Source: Eutrophocola sp963925675
GTDB lineage: Bacteria; Pseudomonadota; Gammaproteobacteria; Pseudomonadales; Pseudohongiellaceae
Direction of reading: 5' to 3'
Assembly (NCBI GenBank): GCA_963925675.1
Contig: CAWUSW010000025.1
Span: forward strand, 3,746-67,745
DNA: 64,000 nt
Positions 1 through 8,403 of the stretch are shown piece by piece (positions within the stretch are counted from its first letter, which is position 1; every line of letters begins with the position of its first letter). A program made the position numbers and the translations under genes. The notes under the pieces are model-generated. The model was given only the letters and a program-made list of their open reading frames with translations, did not search any database and was not told the DNA's origin.

Positions 1-1
1 C

Positions 2-1396
2 GATGGTTATGCCCAGGCAAAACGCAATGCTGCAGTAGTCAATTTACACTCAGCTGTGGGGGCGGGGCATGCGGCGGGCAATATTTTTACTGCCTTTAAA
101 AATCAAACACCTTTGGTGATCACTGCGGGCCAGCAAGCCCGATCTATATTGCCATTTGAGCCATTTTTGTATGCACAGCAGGCCTCAGAATTTCCGATGC
201 CCTATGTGAAATGGAGTTGTGAGCCCGCTCGCGCTGAAGATGTGCCGCTTGCCATAGCTCGCGCTTATTACACTGCCATGCAGGCCCCTCAGGGCCCCAC
301 CTTTGTTTCTGTGCCGATTGATGACTGGGATTGTTATTGTGATGCACCGGATGCACGGGCAATCAGCAAGCTCTTACAAGGTGAGACACAACTTTTAAAC
401 GAAGTATCCGATGCACTGAACAAGGCGCAAAAACCGGCTTTGGTAGTCGGCGCTGGTATCGGCAGAGATGATGCCTGGGATGAAATAATCTCTCTGGCAG
501 AGACTCATAACTCTCTGGTCTATGCCAGTCCGATGTCGGCACGTAACAGCTTTCCTGAAGACCATGCCTTGTTTGCCGGATTTCTGGCCGCCAGTCGTCA
601 GGAAATTGTGAAATCGCTGCATGGTCATGATGTCATTATCGTGCTGGGTGCTCCGGCCTTTACCTATCATGTTGAAGGCAGTGGTCCGCATGTCCCGGAG
701 GGCAGTCAATTATTTCAAATTGTTGATAATGCCAATACGGCGGCATGGTCTCCAGTAGGAACAGCAGTAATCAGCAGCATGAAACCGGCATTACAGTTTC
801 TTAATGCCAATTCCTCACCACAAGCCAGGTCAGCCCCCGAAACCCTGCCTGCAGCACCGGCTCTGGACGGCAAACCCTTCACCGATAAATATGTCCTGCA
901 GCAACTGGCTAAATTACGTGCGCCTGATTCCATCATTGTGGAAGAGGCGCCCAGCTGTCGTGGGCCCATGCATGACTATTTACCCATTCTGGAAAGGGAT
1001 ACATTTTATACCTGTGCCAGTGGTGGTTTGGGCCATGGTTTGCCGGCAGCAGTAGGGGTTGCCATGGCGCGGCCTGAAGACAAGGTGATCGCACTGCTGG
1101 GTGATGGCTCTGCCATGTTTGCCATTCAGGGTTTATGGTCGGCAGCCAATCAGAATTTGCCAATTACTTTTATTGTTATTAACAATGCCAGCTACGAAGC
1201 CCTGAAAATGTTCGGCAGGATATTTGATCTGGACGAGGTGGTAGGAAGTAATCTTGGCGGTATTGATTTTGTTTCAGTGGCCAAGGGTCTTGGTTGTGAT
1301 GGTGCGCGCGTAGACAATGCGGATCAACTGGATGATGCGCTTATTACTGCGATGAATGCTCCCGGCCCTTATGTGCTCGAAGTTATGGTGGAATAA
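2..1396 (+). CDS. mdlC: Benzoylformate decarboxylase-type ThDP enzyme, 5'-truncated by window edge
   Basis: The reading frame is already open at base 2, so the gene starts outside the window; 464 residues are visible and about 60 N-terminal ones are missing compared with the roughly 528-residue Pseudomonas enzyme. The family decarboxylates benzoylformate (phenylglyoxylate) to benzaldehyde with thiamine diphosphate and Mg2+ in the cytoplasm. Visible signatures: NLHSAVGAG near the start, carrying the His of the BFD active site; VKWSCEPA and SVPIDDWD in the first domain; LGAPAFTYH with the second active-site His; and the ThDP/Mg motif GDGSAMFAIQGLWS followed by NN near the C-terminus. Resemblance to Pseudomonas MdlC is clear along the whole length, but related 2-oxoacid decarboxylases share these motifs, so the substrate is inferred. 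No other mandelate-pathway gene is in view. Confidence 0.85.
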   Translation, partial: DGYAQAKRNAAVVNLHSAVGAGHAAGNIFTAFKNQTPLVITAGQQARSILPFEPFLYAQQASEFPMPYVKWSCEPARAEDVPLAIARAYYTAMQAPQGPTFVSVPIDDWDCYCDAPDARAISKLLQGETQLLNEVSDALNKAQKPALVVGAGIGRDDAWDEIISLAETHNSLVYASPMSARNSFPEDHALFAGFLAASRQEIVKSLHGHDVIIVLGAPAFTYHVEGSGPHVPEGSQLFQIVDNANTAAWSPVGTAVISSMKPALQFLNANSSPQARSAPETLPAAPALDGKPFTDKYVLQQLAKLRAPDSIIVEEAPSCRGPMHDYLPILERDTFYTCASGGLGHGLPAAVGVAMARPEDKVIALLGDGSAMFAIQGLWSAANQNLPITFIVINNASYEALKMFGRIFDLDEVVGSNLGGIDFVSVAKGLGCDGARVDNADQLDDALITAMNAPGPYVLEVMVE

Positions 1397-1455
1397 AAGT
1401 AGTTTTTTATTACTGCAGATTTTTAAAAGAAGTTTCATTTCTATCGGATTTATTC

Positions 1456-1707
1456 ATGCAGCCAAAGCTCGCGTTATACGTCACGCCATATTGTGGCTAT
1501 TGCCACTATGTTATTGGCACTATTAAGGAACTGGGTCTGGATGTCGAAATACGTAATGTCATGGCTGACAGGAAGGATATGGAGGAGCTTTACCAGGCAC
1601 GGAATCGCACAACGGTTCCAGTGCTGAGAATTACAGAGAATGGTGAAGATCAGTGGATGCCGGAATCCAGAGATATCGTGGAATATTTGCAGGGGCTGGC
1701 AAGTTAG
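1456..1707 (+). CDS. Glutaredoxin-like protein
   Basis: An 83-residue single-domain thioredoxin-fold protein. The N-terminal strand leads into the active site CGYC at residues 13-16 (a CxxC dithiol site), and TVPVLRI around residues 53-59 holds the cis-Pro typical of glutaredoxins. The end matches the ESRDIVEYL helix of the family. Glutaredoxins reduce disulfides or mixed glutathione disulfides in the cytosol. The gene lies 59 bp after the mdlC-like gene on the same strand and is followed by a hairpin terminator, so the two may be cotranscribed. The partner protein is unknown. Confidence 0.88.
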   Translation: MQPKLALYVTPYCGYCHYVIGTIKELGLDVEIRNVMADRKDMEELYQARNRTTVPVLRITENGEDQWMPESRDIVEYLQGLAS

Positions 1708-1763
1708 TCCTAATTTTCTTTATTTCATTTCATGCTGGAAGTGCAATACATTCAGATATAAAA

Positions 1764-1789
1764 AAAGGCTTACCCATTGGTAAGCCTTT
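1764..1789. terminator. Bidirectional intrinsic terminator
   Basis: Perfect 11-bp stem AAAGGCTTACC / GGTAAGCCTTT with a 4-base loop CATT, with A-rich sequence on one side and T-rich on the other. It lies between the convergent glutaredoxin and YLDPGTGS genes and can serve both. Confidence 0.85.
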
Positions 1790-1829
1790 ATCTTATTCAA
1801 TCTAGAGCAATATACGAATATGCGACGCT

Positions 1830-2111
1830 TTAGTCCGGAGTAGCAGGTTCGGATTTTTCGCTATCACTTTTCTCTTTATCTTCAGAGTCTTCAGAATCAT
1901 CTGACTTTTTGAAGAAACTGGTCAATTTGTACCACCACATTTTGAAAGTGAAGGAAATCATCGCCAGTCCGGCGATAAGACCCTGCAGAATAAGACTACC
2001 GGTACCTGGATCAAGGTAGGCGTAGGCAGGGGTAGCTATACTCGCCAGTAATATGAATGAAAGCATGGATGAATACAGGTTTTTGAGCTTTGGCATGCTT
2101 GGATATCCCAT
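1830..2111 (-). CDS. Small secreted/membrane YLDPGTGS-motif protein
   Basis: A 93-residue protein. A signal-peptide-like segment (LYSSMLSFILLASIATPAYA) is followed directly by YLDPGTGSLILQ, then a hydrophobic helix (GLIAGLAMISFTF), a basic patch (KMWWYKLTSFFKK) and a very acidic Ser/Asp/Glu/Lys tail. Small proteins with a YLDPG(S/T)GS motif occur in many proteobacteria beside sugar- or envelope-modifying genes; their function is unknown to me. Here it is divergent from the methyltransferase and the membrane phosphatase-superfamily gene, which suggests a joint role. The start is uncertain: the Met at 2096 (MPKLKN) gives the more typical signal peptide, and neither candidate has a strong ribosome site. 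Confidence 0.75.
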   Translation of the reverse strand: MGYPSMPKLKNLYSSMLSFILLASIATPAYAYLDPGTGSLILQGLIAGLAMISFTFKMWWYKLTSFFKKSDDSEDSEDKEKSDSEKSEPATPD

Positions 2112-2240
2112 TAAGATTGAAAGTGAAACGAGTCAATCTTGAGCAGATTGTAGATAGTGTTAGAATTCTTTTCAGTATATTAACAATTGCCTATTTTAGC
2201 CACTTCCTGGCTTTAAACCTGTGTCTCATTTGGAGTTTGT

Positions 2241-3656
2241 GTGGACAACGCAACAATTCTTGCTTCTTCCTTTCGTGATCCCAGTGGCTTTGTCTTTAAC
2301 AAGGATAAGCAGGTTTATCGGCAGATCAATAAGTCTTACCAGTCCCAATATGATCACCTGATGGCGTCAGGTTTATATGACGCCCTGGTAAAGCATCATT
2401 TACTGGTCAGTCATGAAGAAATCAATGCTGAGTCTGAAATCGATGACAAGGCATACAAAGTTATCAGGCCTGATCAGGTCCCCTATATTTCCTATCCCTA
2501 TGAATGGTCTTTCAGCCAGCTGAAGGATGCCGCCCTGTGCACACTGGAGGTTCAGAAGCTCGCGCTAAAACACGGCATGGTGTTGAAAGATGCAAGTGCC
2601 TATAACATTCAGTTCATCAAGGGCAGGCCGGTGTTTATCGACACCTTGTCTTTTGAGTTTTATGAAGAGGGCAGTCCCTGGTTAGCCTACAGACAGTTCT
2701 GTCAGCATTTCATCGCGCCACTGGCATTGATGGCATATAGCGACATCAGGCTGTCACAACTTTTCAGAATATATATAGATGGCATACCACTTGATCTGGG
2801 TAGTCAGTTGCTGCCAGGAAAAACCTGGTTCAAATATTCCCTGTTAAGCCATATTCACCTGCATGCCAGAACCCAAAAACACTATGCCGATGCAGCCGGG
2901 AAAGGTGGGGAAATCGGGAAAGCCGGGAGAGAAATTAAAGCACGCCCTATCAGCAAGATGGGTTTTGAAGCGCTGATGGAGAGCATCGGCAGTTGTGTGA
3001 AAAACATTAACTGGAAGTTATCAGATACGGAATGGGGTGAATACTATAGCGGGACTAATTACCAGGATGCGGCGATGCTGCATAAGGAATCCCTGCTGGC
3101 AGAATTCCTGGCTAGCCTGCCAGAATTAACACCCTTGCTTCATGATCTTGGGGCAAATAATGGTCATTTCAGCCGTATCGCAGAACAGCAGGGTTACACG
3201 GTGGTGGCACAGGATATAGACCCTGTTGCGGTAGAAAAAAACTATCTCCATGGCAAGCAGGAAAAAGAATCAAGCATCCTTCCACTTTTGCAGGATTTAA
3301 CTAACCCCAGTGGCGGTATCGGCTGGGGATTAGAAGAGAGGGAGTCTTTTCTGCAACGTTGTCAGGACGAAACTGTACTGGCTTTAGCCCTTATTCATCA
3401 TCTGGCCATTTCCAACAATGTGCCCTTGGGCAAGCTGGCAGAATTTTTTGCTGCAGTCGCCAGGTTTCTTATTATTGAATTCGTTCCCAAGGAAGACTCC
3501 CAGGTGAAACGATTGCTGACTACTCGAGAAGATATTTTTCCGGATTACACTATTGCAGGGTTTGAAAAGGCTTTTTCAGTTCATTTCAGAATTACTCGCA
3601 GGGAAAGTATCAAAGACAGCCATCGCGTTCTTTTTCTGCTGGAAAGGCTTGCATGA
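2241..3656 (+). CDS. SAM-dependent methyltransferase, NoeA-like
   Basis: A 471-residue soluble protein with a GTG start preceded by GGAG at 2232-2235. The C-terminal half holds a class I SAM-binding motif DLGANNGHF at about residues 302-310 followed by an acidic VVAQDIDP strand end, as in Rossmann methyltransferases. The N-terminal 200 residues lack that fold; around residues 116-137 they show KDASAYNIQF and then VFIDTLSF, which resembles the catalytic loop and metal-binding Asp of kinase-like folds (a resemblance only). The layout is like rhizobial NoeA-type proteins linked to surface polysaccharide or Nod-factor decoration. It overlaps the next gene by 4 bp (ATGA), so the two are translationally coupled and probably act on the same envelope substrate. 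Confidence 0.82.
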   Translation: MDNATILASSFRDPSGFVFNKDKQVYRQINKSYQSQYDHLMASGLYDALVKHHLLVSHEEINAESEIDDKAYKVIRPDQVPYISYPYEWSFSQLKDAALCTLEVQKLALKHGMVLKDASAYNIQFIKGRPVFIDTLSFEFYEEGSPWLAYRQFCQHFIAPLALMAYSDIRLSQLFRIYIDGIPLDLGSQLLPGKTWFKYSLLSHIHLHARTQKHYADAAGKGGEIGKAGREIKARPISKMGFEALMESIGSCVKNINWKLSDTEWGEYYSGTNYQDAAMLHKESLLAEFLASLPELTPLLHDLGANNGHFSRIAEQQGYTVVAQDIDPVAVEKNYLHGKQEKESSILPLLQDLTNPSGGIGWGLEERESFLQRCQDETVLALALIHHLAISNNVPLGKLAEFFAAVARFLIIEFVPKEDSQVKRLLTTREDIFPDYTIAGFEKAFSVHFRITRRESIKDSHRVLFLLERLA

Positions 3657-5842
3657 AAATTGTGGTGAATAGTTTAACTGGCAGAATAATTCAGGCATTG
3701 GTCAGGCTTTATCTAGCCTGCTTTGTCTATGTTTTTATGGAATGGTTGTTTTTTGTCACCAAGCCCTCGATTTTAAGTTATTACACCGTGGCGGAAAAAG
3801 CCTCTGTCATCTTCATGTCACCATTACTGATTTTCATCAGTTTGCTACCAGTAGTACTGTTGTTTTTTGCTGTTGATGAATGGCTGATTAAAAAAGATAG
3901 ACTGCAACTAATAAGAGCGGTGCCCGTTTTTATCTATGCCTCAGTTCTTTTTCTGCTAGCAGAGAATTTCAGTAACACCTTGTTTGGTTTATACAGCGGC
4001 TCGTTTCAGGGGCCAGGCCGCTATGTCTATCTTGCGGCATTTATAGGTTTGATCGTTGTTTTATACCGCCAATCCAGCGCAGAAAAAGAGGGCGGGAGTA
4101 GCAGGAGCCTGTTCACCAGCGCTACTATTATGTCGGCAGTATGCCTGCTCGTGGGTATGGTAATTGCCATAACGGGTCGCAGTGTTAATTCTGTCGGACC
4201 AGTAAGTACCGATATTGGCAGCGATTCCAGCCTGCCAAATATTCTGATTCTTTCATCAGATGGCATTAACAGGCGCAACATGTCCGCCTATGGATACGAG
4301 CGTGACACCACACCCTTTATAAAATCCCTGATGGGAAACTCCCTGGTTTCAGCCAATCATTTTTCCAATTCTTCTTATACGGGTGCTTCTGTGATTTCCC
4401 TGTTAACCGGAAAGCTACCGACAACTACAGGGGTCGTTTACCAGCCGGACGGATTGCGTGGCGTAGATGCGTATGAGCATTTGCCCGGTATTCTGCAAAA
4501 AGTGGGCTATACAAATGCTGATATAAGCGTCAGGTATTATGCCGATGCGCTTGATATGAATATGCAGGAGAGTTTCCAGGTTGCCAATGACCACACACGC
4601 ATTGACGGCGTTCTTGGTGAATTGTATTCCCCTCTTTTTTCACTATATCCGGAGCAGAGTGTTTTCATTAAACAGAGTCTGGACAGGATCTCCAGCAGGC
4701 TTCTCCATATTACAGGGGGCAAGGATATTGAGGATGTCTATGAATTGGTGACACAAGCGGACAATCTTGCTACTTCTATTGCCATAGATGATAGCCGTAT
4801 CAAACAACTGTTTGCTTTTATAGAGGAGAACAGTGAGCCCTTTTTTGTTCACTTACATCTGCTGGGCACCCATGGTCCACGATTCAGACCTGCCGATCCG
4901 CTTTATTCACAAGGTCAGCAGCAGACCGGGAATCATATGCGGGACTTCTACGATGATTCTATTCGTGATTATGATCATTACGTTTCTGAAATATACGCTT
5001 TCCTCGAGGAACGAGGGATTCTTGAAAATACCCTCGTCATAATAAATTCTGATCACAGCCGCAATCCCAATATAGGTCTGCCGGTTCCGCTGATTATGGA
5101 CTTTCCAGACAATCAGCACAGTGGTGTTATTGAGGGCAATACCCAGCGCATAGATCTTGCGCCTACAATTCTTGATTACCTGGGTATTGGTATACCCGAT
5201 TGGATGGAAGGGCGCACACTCCTTACTCCCGCTGAAGCCCCCGCTTTGATTTTTGCCTATTCACCTTTATCAATAGATTATGTATCGGATGTTGGCTGGA
5301 CGGTGCTGGATCCCAAGCCGCCTTTTTTCACCTTGAATAATGTTTACGTTATTAACTGTCATCGCATATATCATTTGGCAATTAGTCAGCAGACTTTTGA
5401 CAATAAAGTGATACCGCAACATTCAGCTTACTGCAGTCAGGATGAAATGCTGCCGGGCTATGAGATTGTGAAAGCGATACTTAGTCACCTGGAAGAGCGA
5501 GACTATGACATTAGCTCCCTGGCATGGCTTACAGAGCTGGCGCCCGATCGTGAAGAATTCTTTTCAAAAAGCAGAGCAAGCCTGAGAGGAGATACCCTGT
5601 ATTTACCGGCGGTTGAGTATCAGGACGGAATTTATGCTGCCGTATTAATTAATGACGATTCAGGAAATTTCGTTATTGATGATCTTCAAATACCATTGAA
5701 CATTGATGAAGTTTCGATTTTTAACCAGGAAACAGCGTCATTTATATTTACCCAGGCCGACGTAAATGGAGAGATCGGGAATCTCAAATTAACCTTGATC
5801 AGCGCAAACCCGACGGCTTTTAAGCTGACAATCGAAGAGTAA
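3653..5842 (+). CDS. Membrane-anchored sulfatase/phosphotransferase-family protein (alkaline phosphatase superfamily)
   Basis: A 729-residue protein with five predicted membrane helices (about residues 12-35, 51-74, 88-110, 124-140 and 156-176), then a periplasmic catalytic domain from about residue 195. The domain opens with NILILSSDG (metal Asp203) and AYGYERDTTPF, has SYTGASVISLLTGKLP around Thr243, a HLHLLGTHGPRF segment and INSDHSRN, which carries later metal ligands. True sulfatases have a Cys or Ser modified to formylglycine followed by xPSR; here that position is Thr243 and the Arg is missing, as in phosphoethanolamine and phosphoglycerol (LTA-synthase-like) transferases. A transferase modifying a surface glycan or lipid is therefore more likely than a sulfatase. 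About 200 residues after the catalytic core form a C-terminal domain I do not recognise. It follows the methyltransferase with a 4-bp overlap. Confidence 0.8.
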   Translation: MKIVVNSLTGRIIQALVRLYLACFVYVFMEWLFFVTKPSILSYYTVAEKASVIFMSPLLIFISLLPVVLLFFAVDEWLIKKDRLQLIRAVPVFIYASVLFLLAENFSNTLFGLYSGSFQGPGRYVYLAAFIGLIVVLYRQSSAEKEGGSSRSLFTSATIMSAVCLLVGMVIAITGRSVNSVGPVSTDIGSDSSLPNILILSSDGINRRNMSAYGYERDTTPFIKSLMGNSLVSANHFSNSSYTGASVISLLTGKLPTTTGVVYQPDGLRGVDAYEHLPGILQKVGYTNADISVRYYADALDMNMQESFQVANDHTRIDGVLGELYSPLFSLYPEQSVFIKQSLDRISSRLLHITGGKDIEDVYELVTQADNLATSIAIDDSRIKQLFAFIEENSEPFFVHLHLLGTHGPRFRPADPLYSQGQQQTGNHMRDFYDDSIRDYDHYVSEIYAFLEERGILENTLVIINSDHSRNPNIGLPVPLIMDFPDNQHSGVIEGNTQRIDLAPTILDYLGIGIPDWMEGRTLLTPAEAPALIFAYSPLSIDYVSDVGWTVLDPKPPFFTLNNVYVINCHRIYHLAISQQTFDNKVIPQHSAYCSQDEMLPGYEIVKAILSHLEERDYDISSLAWLTELAPDREEFFSKSRASLRGDTLYLPAVEYQDGIYAAVLINDDSGNFVIDDLQIPLNIDEVSIFNQETASFIFTQADVNGEIGNLKLTLISANPTAFKLTIEE

Positions 5843-5970
5843 ACCGGGTCATCAATTTACCTTGGGGCAGTGAAGAAAAGAAAAAGATTCACGCAAGCAT
5901 TCTTTACTTATGTTGAATTATGGAATGCTTGGCAAAAAGAGGCTTAAATCTCTGTAACCCATTGATTTTA

Positions 5971-6020
5971 TAGGTATCTACCGGTGGGCTTGAACCACCG
6001 ACCCCGGCGTTATGAATTCT
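5971..6020 (-). pseudogene. Decayed 3' half of a tRNA-Met (CAT) gene
   Basis: Aligned without gaps to the intact tRNA-Met at 8149-8225 (offset 2177), this stretch matches from the 3' end through the T-arm and the anticodon loop, with 8 mismatches over the 49 positions 8149-8197. The anticodon-loop core TTATGAAT and T-arm core TTGAACCACCGACCCC are kept. Similarity stops beyond the anticodon stem, so the 5' half is absent and no tRNA can fold. Same orientation as the intact tRNA. With it, it flanks the PQQ dehydrogenase gene like a pair of attachment-site repeats. Confidence 0.8.
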
Positions 6021-6074
6021 GATTAATCTTGGTGTCGGAGTAAAAGCTCGAATTTTACTCTGACCCTAAATATT

Positions 6075-6102
6075 TTGATGTTACTCTGAGCCTCTTGATA
6101 AT
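6075..6102 (+). promoter_or_regulatory. Candidate sigma-70 promoter of the PQQ dehydrogenase
   Basis: TTGATG and GATAAT separated by 16 bp, ending 24 bp before the start codon. A GGGGG-rich ribosome site lies between it and the ATG at 6127. The spacing is one short of ideal. The rest of the 284-bp gap before the gene holds the tRNA relic and a GAGTAAAA/TTTTACTC hairpin near 6039-6060. Confidence 0.4.
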
Positions 6103-6126
6103 AATAAGATTCCGGGGGATTTCATT

Positions 6127-8064
6127 ATGCGTTTGCGACCTTTTTTTAGCAAAACTCTGACGTTCTGCCTTCTTTCAATGGCTATTAATACCTATGGGCA
6201 GGTGGGTGCCACTTCCGATTGGACAGTGTATGGAGGGGGTGAGGGCAGTACTCGTTATTCTGCATTGAATCAAATCAATGCCGATACTGTAGCGGACCTG
6301 GAGCTTGCCTGGGTATGGAAGGCGGATTCCTTGTTGCCCAGAGCACAGCCTTCCAGCCAGACAACCCCGCTGATGGTCAATGGGGTGCTTTATTTCACCA
6401 TGGACTCCCGGCGCATTGTGATTGCCGCTGATGCTGGTACTGGCGAGACACTTTGGCTGTATCGGCCTGATGAGGGCGATCGTTATAGCGCAGCTCCCCG
6501 TAAAATCCACCGCGGAGTGTCCTGGTGGAGTGATGGCAATGGCGACGACCGTATTCTGTTTGCTACCCCGGGCTTTAATCTGATTGCCCTTGATGCCCAT
6601 ACCGGTGTGCCGATTTCCTCTTTTGGTGATAATGGCATCGTTGATATGGTGGCTGAGCAGGATCAGCTCTTTGAAGGTGATTTATTAGGCCGCTTGGGCA
6701 ACTCATCACCGGTTGTTATTTCCCGCGATACCGTGGTCATAGGTCCTGCCATGGGTCGTCTCAATAAAGTTAATGCGAAGGGCGATATTCTGGCTTTTGA
6801 TGTTCGAACCGGACAACGAAAGTGGACTTTTCATACTATCCCGCGTTCCGGCGAGTATGGTTATGAGTCATGGCTCAATGGTTCAGCTGACTATACCGGT
6901 AATGCCGGAGTATGGGGGCCATTTTCAGTCGACTCGGAACTGGGCTATATCTATCTGGCTGTTGAAGCACCTACCAACGATGTCTACGGTGGCGCCCGTC
7001 ATGGCGACAACCTGTTTTCCAGCAGTCTTGTCGCGGTGAATATAGAAACTGGTCAACGGGAGTGGCATTACCAGTTGGTCCATCACGATATCTGGGATTA
7101 TGACAATCCGGCGCATCCTATTTTGCTGGATATAAATGTCGGTGGTCGGGAAATTAAAGCGGTAGTTCAGCTTACCAAGCAAGCTTTTGCGTATGTGTTT
7201 GATCGTGTTACCGGCGAGCCTGTATGGCCAATCATCGAAACGCCGGTTCCTCAAACCACTGTTCCCGGTGAGTGGACATCAACTACCCAGCCAATTCCCA
7301 CCCGGCCGCCTGGCTTCGATGTTCAGGGTTATAGTGAAGATGATCTGATTGATTTCACACCACAATTGCGAGCCCTAGCAGTCGCCGCGCTGGCAAACTA
7401 TACCACTGGCCCGGTTTACACACCGGCTTCTGTGGTTACTTCAGACAATGTAGGCACTCTTCAGTTACCCGGTTTTGGTGGTGGTGCGAACTGGCCTTCG
7501 GGTGCCGCAGATCCTGAAACAGGGTTTGTGTATGTTGGTTCAATAACCAACCCAACAGTACTAGGCCTTGTGCCAAATCTGCCTGCTCGACCTGAAGATC
7601 CGAACTATTCCGATTACAGGATGAGTGGAGGTTTACCTGATCTCCCTTATGACCTGCCTCTTCTAAAGCCGCCCTATGGAAGAATCACAGCCTATGATAT
7701 GAATCAGGGTGAAATTGCCTGGCAGATTCCTAACGGGGATACCCCTCCTGCCATTCAGGCCAAGCTGGATGAGGCCGGACTGACTAATGTCCCCCCCACG
7801 GGAAGTCGGGCGCAGGCAGGTTTGCTGGTAACAAAGAGCCTGTTATTTGCCGGTGAAGGTGCTAATGGTCAGCCTTATTTACATGCCTATGATAAGCAAA
7901 GCGGGCAAGAAATCTGGCGTACTGCCCTGCCGTCAGGTCCGCAGACTGGTTTGCCCATGACTTATTCGCATGAAGGTAAGCAATATATCATCGTCGCCGT
8001 GAATGGGAATGCTTCTGGAGAATCTGGAAATGCTGCGCAGTTGGTGGCTTATAGACTGCCATAG
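6127..8064 (+). CDS. PQQ-dependent dehydrogenase (glucose dehydrogenase-like beta-propeller)
   Basis: A 645-residue secreted quinoprotein. Signal peptide about residues 1-24, then an eight-bladed propeller marked by repeated tryptophan docking motifs (AGTGETLWLYRP, RTGQRKWTFHTIP, ETGQREWHYQLVHHD, MNQGEIAWQIPNG, QSGQEIWRTALP). HHDIWDYDNPAHP is characteristic of membrane-glucose-dehydrogenase-type enzymes, which oxidise sugars or alcohols in the periplasm and pass electrons to quinone. The N-terminal five-helix anchor of Gcd is absent, there is no cytochrome c domain and no CxxCH. The substrate is not predictable. It stands alone between a tRNA-Met relic and the intact tRNA-Met, with no PQQ biosynthesis genes nearby, and ends in a strong terminator. 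Confidence 0.88.
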   Translation: MRLRPFFSKTLTFCLLSMAINTYGQVGATSDWTVYGGGEGSTRYSALNQINADTVADLELAWVWKADSLLPRAQPSSQTTPLMVNGVLYFTMDSRRIVIAADAGTGETLWLYRPDEGDRYSAAPRKIHRGVSWWSDGNGDDRILFATPGFNLIALDAHTGVPISSFGDNGIVDMVAEQDQLFEGDLLGRLGNSSPVVISRDTVVIGPAMGRLNKVNAKGDILAFDVRTGQRKWTFHTIPRSGEYGYESWLNGSADYTGNAGVWGPFSVDSELGYIYLAVEAPTNDVYGGARHGDNLFSSSLVAVNIETGQREWHYQLVHHDIWDYDNPAHPILLDINVGGREIKAVVQLTKQAFAYVFDRVTGEPVWPIIETPVPQTTVPGEWTSTTQPIPTRPPGFDVQGYSEDDLIDFTPQLRALAVAALANYTTGPVYTPASVVTSDNVGTLQLPGFGGGANWPSGAADPETGFVYVGSITNPTVLGLVPNLPARPEDPNYSDYRMSGGLPDLPYDLPLLKPPYGRITAYDMNQGEIAWQIPNGDTPPAIQAKLDEAGLTNVPPTGSRAQAGLLVTKSLLFAGEGANGQPYLHAYDKQSGQEIWRTALPSGPQTGLPMTYSHEGKQYIIVAVNGNASGESGNAAQLVAYRLP

Positions 8065-8107
8065 TTAAGGGCTGATGTTGTAAGCAGAGACTTTATTGCT
8101 GGCCATA

Positions 8108-8145
8108 AAAAAAGTACTTAACGAAATTTCGTTAAGTACTTTTTT
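8108..8145. terminator. Bidirectional intrinsic terminator (38-bp perfect palindrome)
   Basis: A perfect inverted repeat centred between 8126 and 8127 (each arm contains AAAAAAGTACTTAACG), A-rich on the left and T-rich on the right. It can end transcription of the PQQ gene on the + strand and of tRNA-Met on the - strand. Confidence 0.88.
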
Positions 8146-8148
8146 GTT

Positions 8149-8225
8149 TGGTAGCTACGAGTGGACTTGAACCACCGACCCCAGCATTATGAATGCTGTG
8201 CTCTAACCAGCTGAGCTACGTAGCC
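8149..8225 (-). tRNA. tRNA-Met (anticodon CAT), CCA encoded
   Basis: Read on the minus strand: acceptor GGCTACG pairs with CGTAGCT, the D-arm contains GCTCAGCTGGTTAGAGC, the anticodon stem-loop is AGCATTCATAATGCT with CAT in the loop, the T-loop contains GGTTCAAGTCC, and the gene ends in an encoded CCA (8149-8151). The 5' G1-U72 wobble and non-initiator acceptor fit elongator tRNA-Met; an Ile2 tRNA with modified CAT cannot be excluded from DNA alone. Confidence 0.93.
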
Positions 8226-8258
8226 TTAATTTTCTACTGCGGCCGCCAATTGTACACA

Positions 8259-8362
8259 ATCTGAAAACGGAAATTTAAATTTTACGGCTCAACGTATATA
8301 TGTATACACCTGCGCGAAAAATTTAAATCTCCGCTTCCATCTCATGCACACTTGACGCCCTC
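8259..8362. repeat. AT-rich stem-loop repeat, copy 1
   Basis: A 104-bp unit running from ATCTGAAAA to CCCTC. Inside, arms at about 8269-8298 and 8303-8332 (GGAAATTTAAATTTT against AAAATTTAAATCTCC, then CGTATA against TATACACC) form a long imperfect hairpin. The same arrangement recurs in copy 2. Together they fill most of the 414-bp gap between tRNA-Met and ychF. No coding potential. Confidence 0.65.
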
Positions 8363-8403
8363 GCGACGAAAAATGATACTTTTTCGGTTTCCCATTTTAC
8401 TGC

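Noticed and set aside
5893..5942. GCAAGCATTC/GAATGCTTG inverted repeat after the sulfatase-like gene
   Set aside because: Loop of about 30 bases and no T tract, so not called a terminator.
6175..6600. A 141-codon frame opposite the PQQ dehydrogenase
   Set aside because: Shadow of a well-supported gene, without any recognisable domain.
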